64,000 nucleotides of DNA from an uncultured Bacteroidales bacterium (GCA_934695325.1 CAKUVD010000001.1:248001-312000); one strand, 5' to 3'; counted from the stretch's first letter, positions 47,719 through 57,684 are shown. Made by a program: numbers and translations. Notes: generated by a model not told the origin, from the sequence alone.

Positions 47719-49611
47719 ATGAAACAGTATAAATTTCTGCTCGCGCTGCTGTCTGCAGCAGCCGTATCCTGCTCTGTCAGCAGCGCCGATGACAATCCGA
47801 ATCCGCGTCCGGGCAAGAATCAGGAAGACGATAATCCAGTGTCGAGCGACATCACTTCCATCTATGACCTGAACCAGGACAAGGGCTACCTGAACTCTCA
47901 CGCCTCATCCTGGCAGAGCAGCGTCCTGGAGATGGACTACAGTTCCATCGTAACACTGGAGCAGCCCAAGATCACGCCTGAGTACCCGATGTACCCGAGG
48001 ATAAAAAAACTGGCAGATGGCTCGTTCATCCTCATATATCAGCAGAACCTGTCGGCCCACGATGTATATTATGCGAGGAGCAACAACCTTACATCTTGGA
48101 CAGAAGACGGCACTCAGCTGTTCGCCAAGACAGATATGAACCAGTATGAAAGCCAGGTGAAGGACAGGGTCCTGTTTTCATCGGCTGATGCCATCGTGCT
48201 CGCAAACGGCGACGTGCTTGCTTTCGCGTCTTTCCGCCTGAACAAAGGCTACAAGCTGAACAACCTGAATAATGGGATAATGATGAGAAGGTCATCTGAC
48301 AACGGAAGGACCTGGAGCGAGCCTCAGGTCATCTATCGTGGCACGACCTGGGAGCCGTCAGCACTCCAGCTCGCCAGCGGGGAGATCCACGTCTACTTCA
48401 CAAGCGCGGATCCGAACAAGGGAGACTCAGGCACCGCGCTGCTGCGGTCAAACGACAACGGAAAAACCTGGACATCAGTCGGCAAGGTGATCAGGCAGAA
48501 CGCCGGTACGGCAACCGACGGCTCCGGAGATCCTATCTTCACTGACCAGATGCCGGTAGCGATACAGCTGAACGGCAAGGACCGCATCGCAGTGGCATTG
48601 GAATCAAGGTTCGGAAGGACAGGTACCTCTGAAGACAAGTATCACCTTTCTATGGCCTACAGCAGCGACAACTGGGCTTCAGGTGCTCTTACAGGCTACG
48701 AGGAAGGCCCTGCCGACAGGAAGTCCAACATCTTCCTGAACGAGGCAGCCCCATATCTGAGACAGTTCCGCTCCGGAGAGACAATCCTCTCCTGCAATGC
48801 AAATAAAGTATTCTACATAAGAGTTGGAAATGCGCTTGCGGACAAGTTCGGAAGTCCTATGCCAAGTTTCGAGAAAGGCTGCTGGGGCTCGCTGGAAATC
48901 ATAGACGACCACACGGTCGTAGGAGTGTTCCCGACAAGCTGGTCAGAGACCGTCAATGGGCAGCAAGTGTCGAGAGCCAGGATCAACATCGCGAAGTTCG
49001 TCCTGAACCACAGGATCAACGCCGCCGCAATGACTCCTGAAGTCGACGGAAGCAGCGCTGACTGGAAAGATGCTGACGACGCCCTGTTCATCGGCAGCGC
49101 CGGCGACACCCGCACAGTCTTCAGATTCGCATACGACAATGACAACCTCTATGGTATGATAGAACGCAGAGATATGTCTCTCACCTCCCAGGACGGCTGT
49201 ACCATAATGCTTCAGAGCGGAAACGGCACAGGGACCCCTGTCAGGCTGGACTTCTCGTTCAACTCCGGCAAGGTCGTATGCTCCGACGCCAACGTAAAGG
49301 TTGCGTCCTGCATCCTCGGCACTCTGGACGAAGACAAGGAAGACGACGGCCTGACCATAGAGTTCTCCATACCGAGGTCATTCCTCAACATCGTGTCGGA
49401 CAAGCTATTGTTCAACGCTGTCGTCAAGGATGAGGCATCCGGGGATGATACATTCTTCGGTCTCACGGCCAACAATTATCAGAAATGGCTACCGATCGAG
49501 CTGAAGCCTGCCTCAGAGCCGGCGCCCGTACCTGACCCGGGACAGGGAGAGTTCGACTCCGACGGCCCTAAGTGGAGCGAGGGAGACGAGATGAATCCGT
49601 GGAATGATTAA
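47719..49611 (+). CDS. Asp-box (BNR/sialidase-fold) lipoprotein with C-terminal CBM9-like domain
   Basis: 630 residues; lipoprotein signal MKQYKFLLALLSAAAVSCSVSS. Residues ~75-415 form a six-bladed propeller with two Asp boxes (RSSDNGRTWSEP and RSNDNGKTWTSVG) and an opening YPRIKKLADGSFILIYQ resembling the sialidase FRIP region. Residues ~425-590 are a DOMON/CBM9-like beta-sandwich (PEVDGSSADWKDADDALFIG, FRFAYDNDNLYGMI). The sialidase fold is shared by several hydrolases and binding proteins; I cannot confirm the complete sialidase arginine triad, so sialidase activity is not assigned. Probably a surface glycan hydrolase or binding protein of the second locus. Confidence 0.75.
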   Translation: MKQYKFLLALLSAAAVSCSVSSADDNPNPRPGKNQEDDNPVSSDITSIYDLNQDKGYLNSHASSWQSSVLEMDYSSIVTLEQPKITPEYPMYPRIKKLADGSFILIYQQNLSAHDVYYARSNNLTSWTEDGTQLFAKTDMNQYESQVKDRVLFSSADAIVLANGDVLAFASFRLNKGYKLNNLNNGIMMRRSSDNGRTWSEPQVIYRGTTWEPSALQLASGEIHVYFTSADPNKGDSGTALLRSNDNGKTWTSVGKVIRQNAGTATDGSGDPIFTDQMPVAIQLNGKDRIAVALESRFGRTGTSEDKYHLSMAYSSDNWASGALTGYEEGPADRKSNIFLNEAAPYLRQFRSGETILSCNANKVFYIRVGNALADKFGSPMPSFEKGCWGSLEIIDDHTVVGVFPTSWSETVNGQQVSRARINIAKFVLNHRINAAAMTPEVDGSSADWKDADDALFIGSAGDTRTVFRFAYDNDNLYGMIERRDMSLTSQDGCTIMLQSGNGTGTPVRLDFSFNSGKVVCSDANVKVASCILGTLDEDKEDDGLTIEFSIPRSFLNIVSDKLLFNAVVKDEASGDDTFFGLTANNYQKWLPIELKPASEPAPVPDPGQGEFDSDGPKWSEGDEMNPWND

Positions 49612-49630
49612 CTGACTAAAAAGGACAATT

Positions 49631-51505
49631 ATGAACAACTACATTCATATTTCAACAATAGCATTGGTAGCGCTGTCGCTGGCGGCTTGCTCCAGAGAGA
49701 TGCAGGACAATGCCATAGAAGGCAAGGACAATGCCGGCACTCTCACGGCCGTCCTCCCGGCAGCCACAAGGACTGGACTGGATATGTCCGGAAATGTAGT
49801 ATGGCATTCCGGTGACGAGATATTGGTGTACAGCGCCTCTTCCCCTCTAGGCTCCAAATACGCTACGGAGTCTGACCAGGAGACATCCGGGGCGTTCAAC
49901 CCCGATGGCGAATCTGTGACAGGAGACAAATTGTATGCAGTATATCCCGCATCAGCCGCTGAGGGAGCGGTGCTGTCCGGTGAAAGCCTTGAGGTAAACT
50001 TCTCGGGACTGGCCACACAGTCATATTCCGGAGCGCTGGACGAAAGCGCCGACATAAGCGGAATCCCTATGACAGCTGTGTCTTCAGGAAAGAAGCTTAT
50101 GTTCTCCAACCTCTGCGGCGGTCTGAAATTCCGAATCGCAGACTGGCAGGATATGGGAATAATGGTCAAATCCATTGAGATAAAGGCAAATGGAGGAGAG
50201 TCTATGACCGGAAAGGCGACAGTGAATCTCGCAGACGGGACATATTCGATGAAAGACGGAGGAGACGTCGTCACCGTCAGCATTGACGGAGGCATTTCCA
50301 TCGGCACCGCAGGCCATCGTGACGAGGCTAAGGATTTCATCGCTTTCATCCCTGCCGGAAAATACACAAAGGGCTTCACCTTCACGGTCACGGACACTTA
50401 CGGGATGACCTACACCAAATCTGCGGAGCAGGAAATCACCATAGACCCGGGTGTGGTGACGCCGCTGAAATCGCTGCTCCTTACATTGTATTTCGGCAAG
50501 GCGAACTGCATCAGGACGGATTCCGCAGGTGACATCACCCTTGACATCACTCCATATTACTCACTCTCAGGTGACTTCACCTATTCAGGCACAGCCATAA
50601 CTACCGCTAATCCGGCCGTAAAGGCCAAGACAGTATGGCAGCATACGATTTCGACCGGAAGCGGCGATGTGATCGGGACTCCGACGATTTCCGGAAATGA
50701 GCTCAAGGTTCCCGTGAAAGGGACTTATGGAAATGCGCTTGTAGCCATCTGCGACTCCGAGGAAAAAATACTGTGGTCATACCATATCTGGGTGAGCGAA
50801 TCGAAGGATATTCCTTACAAAAACGACAAGGCCGGAGATTTCGTTATGATGGACAGGAACCTCGGCGCAGTATCATTGAAATTCAAAGATCAGAACAGTT
50901 ACGGATATTTCTACCAGTGGGGCAGAAAAGATCCGTTCCCGAGACCCGTTCCACTGGAGAGGCCTACATCGGCGGCAAAATATAAGAATGTAGGTGTCGA
51001 GCTGACACAGACAGCCGCCGCAAACGCAGAGACAGGCACAGTAGGATACACCATCGCGCACCCGGACACACGTCTTCTCGACGCAGCCACCTGGCATAAG
51101 GCGGGAGATATCCCTGAGGGCATCTGGGGCAATCCGACAGGCAACGCTGAAGGCGGAAAAGGCGTGAAGACCATCTATGACCCTTGCCCTGAAGGCTACC
51201 GCATTGCTGACCCGATGTGCTACAGTATGGGATGGAAAAAGGACAAGGCCTTCTGTGACGCCAACTACGGCTATGAGTTCACGACTGACGCCGGTTCGTC
51301 AAAGGCTTCATTCTACACTTCAGGCTACCTAAGCGCAAATGCGAACAGCGTAGAGTACCTCGAGTACCGCGGAGGCCTCTGGACCAACGCTCCGATCAGC
51401 GGAAAGGGACTCAGGTTCTACTATAACAATGCAGATGTAAAGAACACCGACGGTATGGCCTATACAATCGGACTTCCTGTGCGCTGTATGAAAGAGACCA
51501 AATAA
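49631..51505 (+). CDS. Fimbrillin-like/FISUMP-domain lipoprotein
   Basis: 624 residues; lipoprotein signal ending SLAACSREM. The N-terminal half (~25-290) resembles the fimbrillin family (AATRTGLDMSGNVVWHSGDEILVYS, KLYAVYPASAAEGAVL, KDFIAFIPAGKYTKGFTF). A middle beta domain follows, and the C-terminal ~220 residues carry the Fibrobacter-succinogenes major paralogous (FISUMP) domain: DFVMMDRNLGAVSLKFKDQ, YGYFYQWGRKDPFPRP, KTIYDPCPEGYRIADP and the ending LPVRCMKE. Such proteins are surface-exposed; here it is in the SusE/F-like slot after the Asp-box gene and may bind glycan. Confidence 0.8.
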   Translation: MNNYIHISTIALVALSLAACSREMQDNAIEGKDNAGTLTAVLPAATRTGLDMSGNVVWHSGDEILVYSASSPLGSKYATESDQETSGAFNPDGESVTGDKLYAVYPASAAEGAVLSGESLEVNFSGLATQSYSGALDESADISGIPMTAVSSGKKLMFSNLCGGLKFRIADWQDMGIMVKSIEIKANGGESMTGKATVNLADGTYSMKDGGDVVTVSIDGGISIGTAGHRDEAKDFIAFIPAGKYTKGFTFTVTDTYGMTYTKSAEQEITIDPGVVTPLKSLLLTLYFGKANCIRTDSAGDITLDITPYYSLSGDFTYSGTAITTANPAVKAKTVWQHTISTGSGDVIGTPTISGNELKVPVKGTYGNALVAICDSEEKILWSYHIWVSESKDIPYKNDKAGDFVMMDRNLGAVSLKFKDQNSYGYFYQWGRKDPFPRPVPLERPTSAAKYKNVGVELTQTAAANAETGTVGYTIAHPDTRLLDAATWHKAGDIPEGIWGNPTGNAEGGKGVKTIYDPCPEGYRIADPMCYSMGWKKDKAFCDANYGYEFTTDAGSSKASFYTSGYLSANANSVEYLEYRGGLWTNAPISGKGLRFYYNNADVKNTDGMAYTIGLPVRCMKETK

Positions 51506-51518
51506 GAACAACATTGAT

Positions 51519-54500
51519 ATGATAAGAAAAAGCATTTTCGCACTTTTGCTAGGAATAATGTCATCGGCCGCAGTATATGCGCAGAACGGGCCGGTAAAGA
51601 TGTGGGAGGGCACGATTGACCTTCCTACATACAGGGTGGACGCCCCGGAGAGGGCACCTCTGTTTGAGAGGGATTTCGCCTATCAGAGGGCCAAGCGCGG
51701 CGTCTATCCGTATGCGATGAATGACAATCCTACCCATATAAAAGTGGATTCCACCCATAAGGCTCTGTATCTGGAGAATGACTATCTGAAGATATGTGTG
51801 CTTCCCGACATCGGAGGCCGTCTGTTCTATGCCACTGACAAGACTGACGGATATGAGATTTTCTATCGCCAGAGCGTCATCAAGCCTGCCAATGTAGGTA
51901 TGCTCGGAGCCTGGATAAGCGGAGGCGTGGAATGGAACGTATTCCATCATCACCGCGCCACGAGCCAATATCCGGTGGACTATAAGCTGGTGGACAATGG
52001 CAACGGCTCCAAGACCATCTGGGTCGGCGAAGTCGAGAACCGCCACAGGATGAGCTGGGCGATCGGTCTGACTCTGTATCCGGACAAATCCTATATCGAG
52101 GTGACCGGACGCTTCTTCAACAATGCGCAGGATCGCAACTCGATGCTTCATTGGAACAATGTAGCCACTCACGTAAACGAGAACTATCAGATAATCTTCC
52201 CGGAGAACACCGATTTCGGAACATACCATCACAAGAACAGCTTCCTTCGCTGGCCTGTCGCTGACGCGGAATACTGTGGCAATCCGGATTATGCAGGGAA
52301 GGACATCAGCTGGTGGAAGAATCTACCGGCTCTGACAGGCGGCTCCGTGTTCGTCTATGACCTTCAGGATGACTTCATCGGAGGATACGACCACGGCAAG
52401 GATGCCGGGACAATGCTTGCGGCAGACCATAACATCAACAAAGGCGGCAAGTTCTGGGCATGGGGGCCTATGAACTACGGCCACGAATGGGACTGCAAGA
52501 CGCTCACCGACTCAGACGGGGCCTATGTGGAACTTATGACAGGAGCCTACTCGGACAACCAGCCGGACTACTGCTGGATAAACCCGCACGAGACCAAGGA
52601 GTTCACCGCCTACTGGTACGGAATCCGGAACCTCAGGCACGTGAACAGGGGCAATGCCCTGGCCACTGTGAATATGGACATCGACCCGTCTGGAGACGTA
52701 CACATCGCAGCCAACGTGACGCAGATCAGGCCTGCCGCCAAGATTACCGTGACAGGCGTGAACGGCAAGGTGCTGTACGAGAACACCGCCTACATCTCTC
52801 CTGACAAACCTTTCGCAGATGATTTCAAAGTGTCTCCGGATGATGTCAAGGAACCGTCTGAAGTGACATTGACACTTTCCTCACGGGAAAACGAGGAACT
52901 GATTTCCTACCATCCGTACAAACTTGACAGGACCAAGCCTCTGCCGGAGCCTGTCAGGCCGCTTGATCCCGACCCGAAGAGCATTGACAATGTCGAGGAA
53001 CTCTACTATATAGGTATGCGCAACCTCCAGTTCCATCAGGCTCACGTAGATCCGAACATCTACTTCGAGGAAGCGCTGAGAAGGGATCCTTACGACGTGA
53101 GGTGCAACACCCAGCTTGGAATTTTCTACAGGATGAACGGAGATTATGACAAAGCCAAGTATTATCTCCGCCGCTCGCTGAAGCGCCAGACTTCCAGCTA
53201 CACCCGTCCTGCCGACGGCGAGTCTATGTACAATCTCGGACTCATCCTCAAGGCGGAGGGCAATTACGACGCTGCCACCGATACTCTCTATAGGGCCGTA
53301 TGGGACTATGAGTACGCTTCAGCCGCATATTTCCAGTTGGCACAGATTTCCAGCATCCGTAGAAATTCAGAGAAAGCCGCCGAGGAAGCCGGGATGGCTG
53401 TGGCGTACAACGGGATGAACATTGATGCCAAGAATCTCCTCACGACATTGCTCAGATATTCGGGAAAGACCGCCGAGGCCAAGAAGACTGCAGCGGAAGT
53501 AGTGGCCCTGGATCCTCTGAACTATTACGCCACACGTGAGCTGGCAATGCTCGGCGCAAAGTCCGAAGAAGAGGCTGCGAAGCTGCTGAGGGGCGTGAGT
53601 GAATCCTACATTGAACTTGCATTGTACTATCTGAACAATGGTTTCGACACGGATGCCGAGGAAGTTCTCGAAAAGGCGGAGTCTCTGAAATCCTATCCTA
53701 CGGTAGAATACTATCTTGGATATCTGGCCGACAGGCGCGGAGACAGAGAAGCCGCAGGCAGATGGTTCAGGAAAGCGGAAAGCGGAAGCATCGACTACGT
53801 TTTCCCGTTCAGGCTCGAGACCATAGGGGTATTCGGAAAGGCTCTCGAATATATGCCAGAAAGTGCCAACACCTGGTACTATCTTGGCGACCTGTACTAC
53901 CAGAAGCAGCCGGACAAGGCTATGGAGGCGTGGAAGAAGGCCGTCGAGCTAAAGCCTGACTTCGCAATGGCCCTCAGGAACATCGGATGGGGATGCAGGT
54001 TCTGGAAGGACGACCTCGGCGAGGCCGTGGAATGGTACCGCAAGGCCATTGACGCAGACAACGGAAGAAATGCCCTGTTCCTCGCTGAATGTGACGAGAT
54101 TCTTGAATTGATGAACGCTTCTCTGAAAGAGAGATACGACCTGTTCCACGGAAGGGAGGCTCTGTATGAGAAACGATATGATTCCGAGACCAAGGCTATA
54201 AAGCTTCGGATTCTGAACGGCGAATATGAAGAGGTCCTCGAACCGCTCCTTACCAGATTCTACTCACGCAGGGAGCATATCGAAGATCTGCACGACATCT
54301 ATGTGGACGCCTGCCTGCTCTCCTGCCTGAAGGCCTGGAATGCGGGTGACAACGCGAAGGCTCTCAAATATGCCTTGATGATGAACGACTACCCTGAGAA
54401 CCAGGGCTACGCACATTTGGAATACTATGCCCGTGACGCTCAGGTGTACTATAACATCGGCCTGGCATACGAAAAGACCGGAGATTCAGCAAAAGCGAAG

Positions 54501-54851
54501 GAGTACTTCGAGAAGGCCGCTTCCGTGACCGTGAAGCCTGCCGACGGAATCTACAACTACGAGAAGGCTCTTGCGATGAAGAAGCTCGACCCGAAGGTCA
54601 ATGTCAGGAAGATGCTCAAGGAGACGGCTGCCTATGGCAAATCCTGCGTAACTGACTATGTGGAGAGATTCTTCGAAAGCTTTGGCTACGGAGACTATCC
54701 TGAGGATGTGAACACGAAAGCATATTATATGCAAGGTATCGCATACAAAGGCCTTGGACGCAATGCGAAGGCAAGGAAGTTCTTCCGCAAGGCTCTCGAA
54801 GAGCGCAACGGAAACGTCTGGGCAAATTACTATCTAGGCAACATCAAGTAA
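51519..54851 (+). CDS. DUF5107 domain protein with C-terminal TPR array
   Basis: 1110 residues; signal peptide MIRKSIFALLLGIMSSAAVYA. Residues ~40-390 are DUF5107, a galactose-mutarotase-like beta-sandwich (LYLENDYLKICVLPDIGGRLFYATD, GAWISGGVEWNVFHHHRA, FWAWGPMNYGHEWD). Residues ~490-1100 are tetratricopeptide repeats (e.g. CNTQLGIFYRMNGDYDKAKYYL, MYNLGLILKAEGNYDAATDTL, YNIGLAYEKTGDSAKAKEYF). The conserved His/Glu/Asp-rich GVEWNVFHHH region could be a sugar-binding or catalytic centre, but no activity can be assigned from sequence. Common in Bacteroidetes polysaccharide loci; it lies 13 bases after the FISUMP gene and 5 before the GH gene. Confidence 0.8.
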   Translation: MIRKSIFALLLGIMSSAAVYAQNGPVKMWEGTIDLPTYRVDAPERAPLFERDFAYQRAKRGVYPYAMNDNPTHIKVDSTHKALYLENDYLKICVLPDIGGRLFYATDKTDGYEIFYRQSVIKPANVGMLGAWISGGVEWNVFHHHRATSQYPVDYKLVDNGNGSKTIWVGEVENRHRMSWAIGLTLYPDKSYIEVTGRFFNNAQDRNSMLHWNNVATHVNENYQIIFPENTDFGTYHHKNSFLRWPVADAEYCGNPDYAGKDISWWKNLPALTGGSVFVYDLQDDFIGGYDHGKDAGTMLAADHNINKGGKFWAWGPMNYGHEWDCKTLTDSDGAYVELMTGAYSDNQPDYCWINPHETKEFTAYWYGIRNLRHVNRGNALATVNMDIDPSGDVHIAANVTQIRPAAKITVTGVNGKVLYENTAYISPDKPFADDFKVSPDDVKEPSEVTLTLSSRENEELISYHPYKLDRTKPLPEPVRPLDPDPKSIDNVEELYYIGMRNLQFHQAHVDPNIYFEEALRRDPYDVRCNTQLGIFYRMNGDYDKAKYYLRRSLKRQTSSYTRPADGESMYNLGLILKAEGNYDAATDTLYRAVWDYEYASAAYFQLAQISSIRRNSEKAAEEAGMAVAYNGMNIDAKNLLTTLLRYSGKTAEAKKTAAEVVALDPLNYYATRELAMLGAKSEEEAAKLLRGVSESYIELALYYLNNGFDTDAEEVLEKAESLKSYPTVEYYLGYLADRRGDREAAGRWFRKAESGSIDYVFPFRLETIGVFGKALEYMPESANTWYYLGDLYYQKQPDKAMEAWKKAVELKPDFAMALRNIGWGCRFWKDDLGEAVEWYRKAIDADNGRNALFLAECDEILELMNASLKERYDLFHGREALYEKRYDSETKAIKLRILNGEYEEVLEPLLTRFYSRREHIEDLHDIYVDACLLSCLKAWNAGDNAKALKYALMMNDYPENQGYAHLEYYARDAQVYYNIGLAYEKTGDSAKAKEYFEKAASVTVKPADGIYNYEKALAMKKLDPKVNVRKMLKETAAYGKSCVTDYVERFFESFGYGDYPEDVNTKAYYMQGIAYKGLGRNAKARKFFRKALEERNGNVWANYYLGNIK

Positions 54852-54856
54852 CTGAT

Positions 54857-55939
54857 ATGATAAAACGAATACTCACATTATTCGCCGCATCGGCGCTGGC
54901 CCTAGTCTCTATGACAGCCGGCGCCCGTGGCGGCCAGTGGTCTGTGGAGAAGGCCAACGAATGGTATGCGGCCCGGAAGTGGCCAGTGGGCTGCAACTAT
55001 GTGCCGTCATACGCCATAAACCAATATGAGTTCTGGCAGCCGGAGACTTTCAATCCGGAAATCATTGACAGCGAGCTCGCTCTGGCCGAGAGCATCGGCT
55101 TCAACTCACTTAGGATATATCTTCACGAAGGGCTGTGGTATGCTGACAAGGACGGGTTCAAGAAACGCATCGACCAGTTCCTTGACATTGCCGACAAGCA
55201 CGGAATGAAGCTCATAATAACTTTCTTCACAAACGGAGGCAATCACGACAAGGTGTTCAAGCTGGGGCCTCAGCCGGAGCCTATTCCCGGAGCCCACAAT
55301 TCCAATTGGATTCCGAGCCCTGGAAAAGCCGTCATTGACGACCCTGCGCAGTGGCCGCGCCTGAAAAAATATGTGCAGGACATCCTTCGCACATACAAGA
55401 ACGACGACAGGATTCTGTACTGGTGCCTGTGCAATGAGCCGGAGAACCTTAAAAATGGCTGCGACGTCAGCAAGTTTATGCCGGAAGTATATAAATGGGC
55501 GTGGGAGGTGCGTCCGAGCCAGCCGCTCAGTTCCCCGGTGTGGCAGCGTCCGGGAATCCACGGGACTGCAACCAAGCTGGACCTGGTGGCATACGCCTGT
55601 ATGAACTCGGACATCATCACATTCCACTGCTACTCCAAGCCAAAGGAGGTCGAGACGGACGTCCAGATGCTGAAAAGGTTCGGAAGGCCGATGATATGCC
55701 AGGAATACCTGGCAAGAAACTATGGAAACACGTTCTTCGATGTGCTTCCTATCCTGAAGGAGAACAATGTGGGTGCGATAAACTGGGGTCTGGTGAACGG
55801 CAAGTGCCACTTCCATTATCCATGGGGGCATAAGGTGGGAGACCCTGAGCCGGAGATATGGTTCCACGACATCTTCCGTCCGGACCATACTCCTTACGAC
55901 CCGGCAGAGATAACATTCATCAAGGAGATGACGAAATGA
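54857..55939 (+). CDS. GH5-like (clan A) secreted glycoside hydrolase
   Basis: 360 residues; signal peptide MIKRILTLFAASALALVSMTAGA. A (beta/alpha)8 barrel with ALAESIGFNSLRIYLHEGLWY, KLIITFFTNGG, the acid/base Glu in YWCLCNEPENL (about residue 194) and the nucleophile Glu in MICQEYLARNYG (about 281), as in clan GH-A retaining enzymes. Homologues are often annotated as cellulase-like or 1,4-beta-xylanase, but the subfamily and substrate are uncertain. No lipobox, so likely periplasmic. Its stop overlaps the start of the next gene (ATGA). Confidence 0.8.
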   Translation: MIKRILTLFAASALALVSMTAGARGGQWSVEKANEWYAARKWPVGCNYVPSYAINQYEFWQPETFNPEIIDSELALAESIGFNSLRIYLHEGLWYADKDGFKKRIDQFLDIADKHGMKLIITFFTNGGNHDKVFKLGPQPEPIPGAHNSNWIPSPGKAVIDDPAQWPRLKKYVQDILRTYKNDDRILYWCLCNEPENLKNGCDVSKFMPEVYKWAWEVRPSQPLSSPVWQRPGIHGTATKLDLVAYACMNSDIITFHCYSKPKEVETDVQMLKRFGRPMICQEYLARNYGNTFFDVLPILKENNVGAINWGLVNGKCHFHYPWGHKVGDPEPEIWFHDIFRPDHTPYDPAEITFIKEMTK

Positions 55940-57507
55940 AGATGAAAGTCTGCAAACATATTGTGACTGTCCTGGCGGCTGCGACAGCTTTATGCTGTTG
56001 CAGCTCCGGTCATAGTGCCACTCCGGATCCATGGCCGGACGAACCGGAGGAGCAGCCATATAATCCTTCGTTGAGAAAGATATCTGACGATGAGACGATG
56101 AATGTCCTGTTCATCGGAAATTCTCTGACAGCCGATGCCGTGGAGCACCTCCCGCGCATCTTCAAGAACATGGGGATACGTAATGTAAACTTATATGCGG
56201 TCTATAGAGGAGCATTCACGCTTCCTCGTTACGTGGAGGTGTTTGACGAACCTAATTCCTGCGCCCTGTTTTCCTGCGAGGCCGGGCACGATGACTGGGA
56301 TGTGTGGGATGTCAAGCAAGACGACTGCCTGAAAGACATCCTCGGATTGAGGGCCTGGGATGTGATATCCATTCAGGAGCATACCGGAGCGGAACAGGCG
56401 TGGAGCTGGACAAAGACGGAGGAGACGGCTATCAAGACGCTGATAGACAGGTTCAATGCTGCCCATCCGGACCATCACCCGACGACCGCCTACCTGATCT
56501 CGCACGTCTATGGAAACGTATTCTATAAGGATCACGTGCTCTGGGACAAGTTCGACGGCGACAACAACAAGATGTGGGAGGCCTGCATCCAAGTCATCAG
56601 CCCGCTGAAGGAGCGGATTCCGATAACGACCATCATTCCTTGCGCTACAGCCGTGCAGAACCTAAGGACATCCAAGCTGAATTGGACTCACCCTTTGGAT
56701 ATGTCACGTGACTGTGTGCACTCGGACAAGGGCATAACACGTTTCTGCGAGGCCGCCACGGTATTCCAGACGATTTTCAAGCCTTGTCTTGGAAGAGATA
56801 TCTCAGACTGCACATACACCTATGATGTCGAGAATACTGAACGCGGCAGCCTGTGCACCCCGGTGACTGCGGAAAACCGGGGCATCGCGATACAGGCGGC
56901 AGACGACGCAGTGAAGAAACCGACAGAAATCACCAGGCTTGCAGAGCCGAAGCCGGAAGAGGAGACAGTGAACTATACGCTCGCATTGTGCGGCTACCAC
57001 TCCGTTCTGACAAACGGACTGAATGCCGGAGACGGTTCAATGTCAATGCCCGCCGCAGGTACGCCTTCTGATGTCTCCTGGAGCATATCAGCGGTCAGGA
57101 ACGACACGTGGGCAAAGGATGCCGACGGTACACTTGCCGGATATGAAAAGGGAATCATCGACGGTTCAGCGAACCACAGGCTGAAGATGGGAACAGCGTC
57201 CAATACGTTGAGCAAATTCGTATTACGCACCACAAATCTTTCCGGAAAGACGATCACCAATGTTTCCGTGGGCTTGTCCACTGCATCGAAAGGAATGACG
57301 GGCAAGGTCTCGGTCAAAGTCGGAGACACAGACATTGTCTCAGGCAAGGATATAGCATTGTCCACGGCCGCAGTCAAAGATACCGGGTTCATCTACGGTG
57401 CGAACTGTGACGCCACAGGCGAAGTGGAGATCACAGTCCACGACCTGGCTGCCACTAAGACGGTATTCTATCTGTACAATGTCTCGATAACATACAAGAA
57501 CAAATAG
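55936..57507 (+). CDS. DUF4886 (SGNH-like) exported protein with C-terminal beta domain
   Basis: 523 residues from ATG 55936, chosen for the ATGA overlap with the GH gene and the signal MKMKVCKHIVTVLAAATALCCCSS, a lipoprotein-type signal. Residues ~55-300 are DUF4886, an SGNH-hydrolase-like fold: VLFIGNSLTADAVEHLPR holds the candidate nucleophile Ser, and DCVHSDKGITRFCEA (about 260) the candidate Asp/His. Residues ~345-523 are a Ser/Thr/Gly-rich beta domain (LRTTNLSGKTITNVSVGLST). It may be an esterase acting on decorations of the glycan; this is inferred from fold family. Last gene of the second locus. Confidence 0.75.
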   Translation: MKMKVCKHIVTVLAAATALCCCSSGHSATPDPWPDEPEEQPYNPSLRKISDDETMNVLFIGNSLTADAVEHLPRIFKNMGIRNVNLYAVYRGAFTLPRYVEVFDEPNSCALFSCEAGHDDWDVWDVKQDDCLKDILGLRAWDVISIQEHTGAEQAWSWTKTEETAIKTLIDRFNAAHPDHHPTTAYLISHVYGNVFYKDHVLWDKFDGDNNKMWEACIQVISPLKERIPITTIIPCATAVQNLRTSKLNWTHPLDMSRDCVHSDKGITRFCEAATVFQTIFKPCLGRDISDCTYTYDVENTERGSLCTPVTAENRGIAIQAADDAVKKPTEITRLAEPKPEEETVNYTLALCGYHSVLTNGLNAGDGSMSMPAAGTPSDVSWSISAVRNDTWAKDADGTLAGYEKGIIDGSANHRLKMGTASNTLSKFVLRTTNLSGKTITNVSVGLSTASKGMTGKVSVKVGDTDIVSGKDIALSTAAVKDTGFIYGANCDATGEVEITVHDLAATKTVFYLYNVSITYKNK

Positions 57508-57552
57508 AGTGCTGCCTCTGAAACGAATGGAGGCAAACTTCAAATATAGGCC

Positions 57553-57597
57553 AAAGCCCTTGGTAATCAATATTATGCGTTGATTATCAAGGGCTTT
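57553..57597. terminator. Long hairpin ending the second polysaccharide locus
   Basis: Arms of 18 bases (57553-57570 and 57580-57597) pair with a single G:U wobble around a 9-base loop (TATTATGCG); arms begin AAAGCCCTTG and end CAAGGGCTTT, giving short U-tracts in both directions. It separates the plus-strand locus from the convergent tRNA gene and probably terminates both. Confidence 0.8.
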
Positions 57598-57612
57598 AGA
57601 ATATCTGAGAAG

Positions 57613-57684
57613 TACTCCCATCGGGATTCGAACCCAAACCGTCAGAACCGGAATCTGAAATCCTATCCATTAGACTATGGGAGC
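57613..57684 (-). tRNA. tRNA-Arg (anticodon CCG)
   Basis: 72 nt on the minus strand. Acceptor arm GCTCCCA / TGGGAGT with discriminator A; D-arm TAGTCTAATGGATAGGA; anticodon arm TCAGA-TTCCGGT-TCTGA, loop giving CCG for CGG codons; T-arm with GGTTCGAATCC. CCA is not encoded. A -7-like box lies upstream. Confidence 0.95.

Noticed and set aside
47719..49611. Exo-alpha-sialidase assignment
   Set aside because: Asp boxes and propeller are visible but the full arginine triad and catalytic Tyr/Glu could not be placed with confidence; kept as a sialidase-fold protein.
55106..56059. 317-residue open frame on the minus strand
   Set aside because: Antisense to the GH5-like gene and overlaps the next gene; no start site or motif.
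57613..57684. Attachment site of a mobile element at tRNA-Arg
   Set aside because: No integrase, no duplicate of the tRNA 3' end and ordinary housekeeping genes follow.
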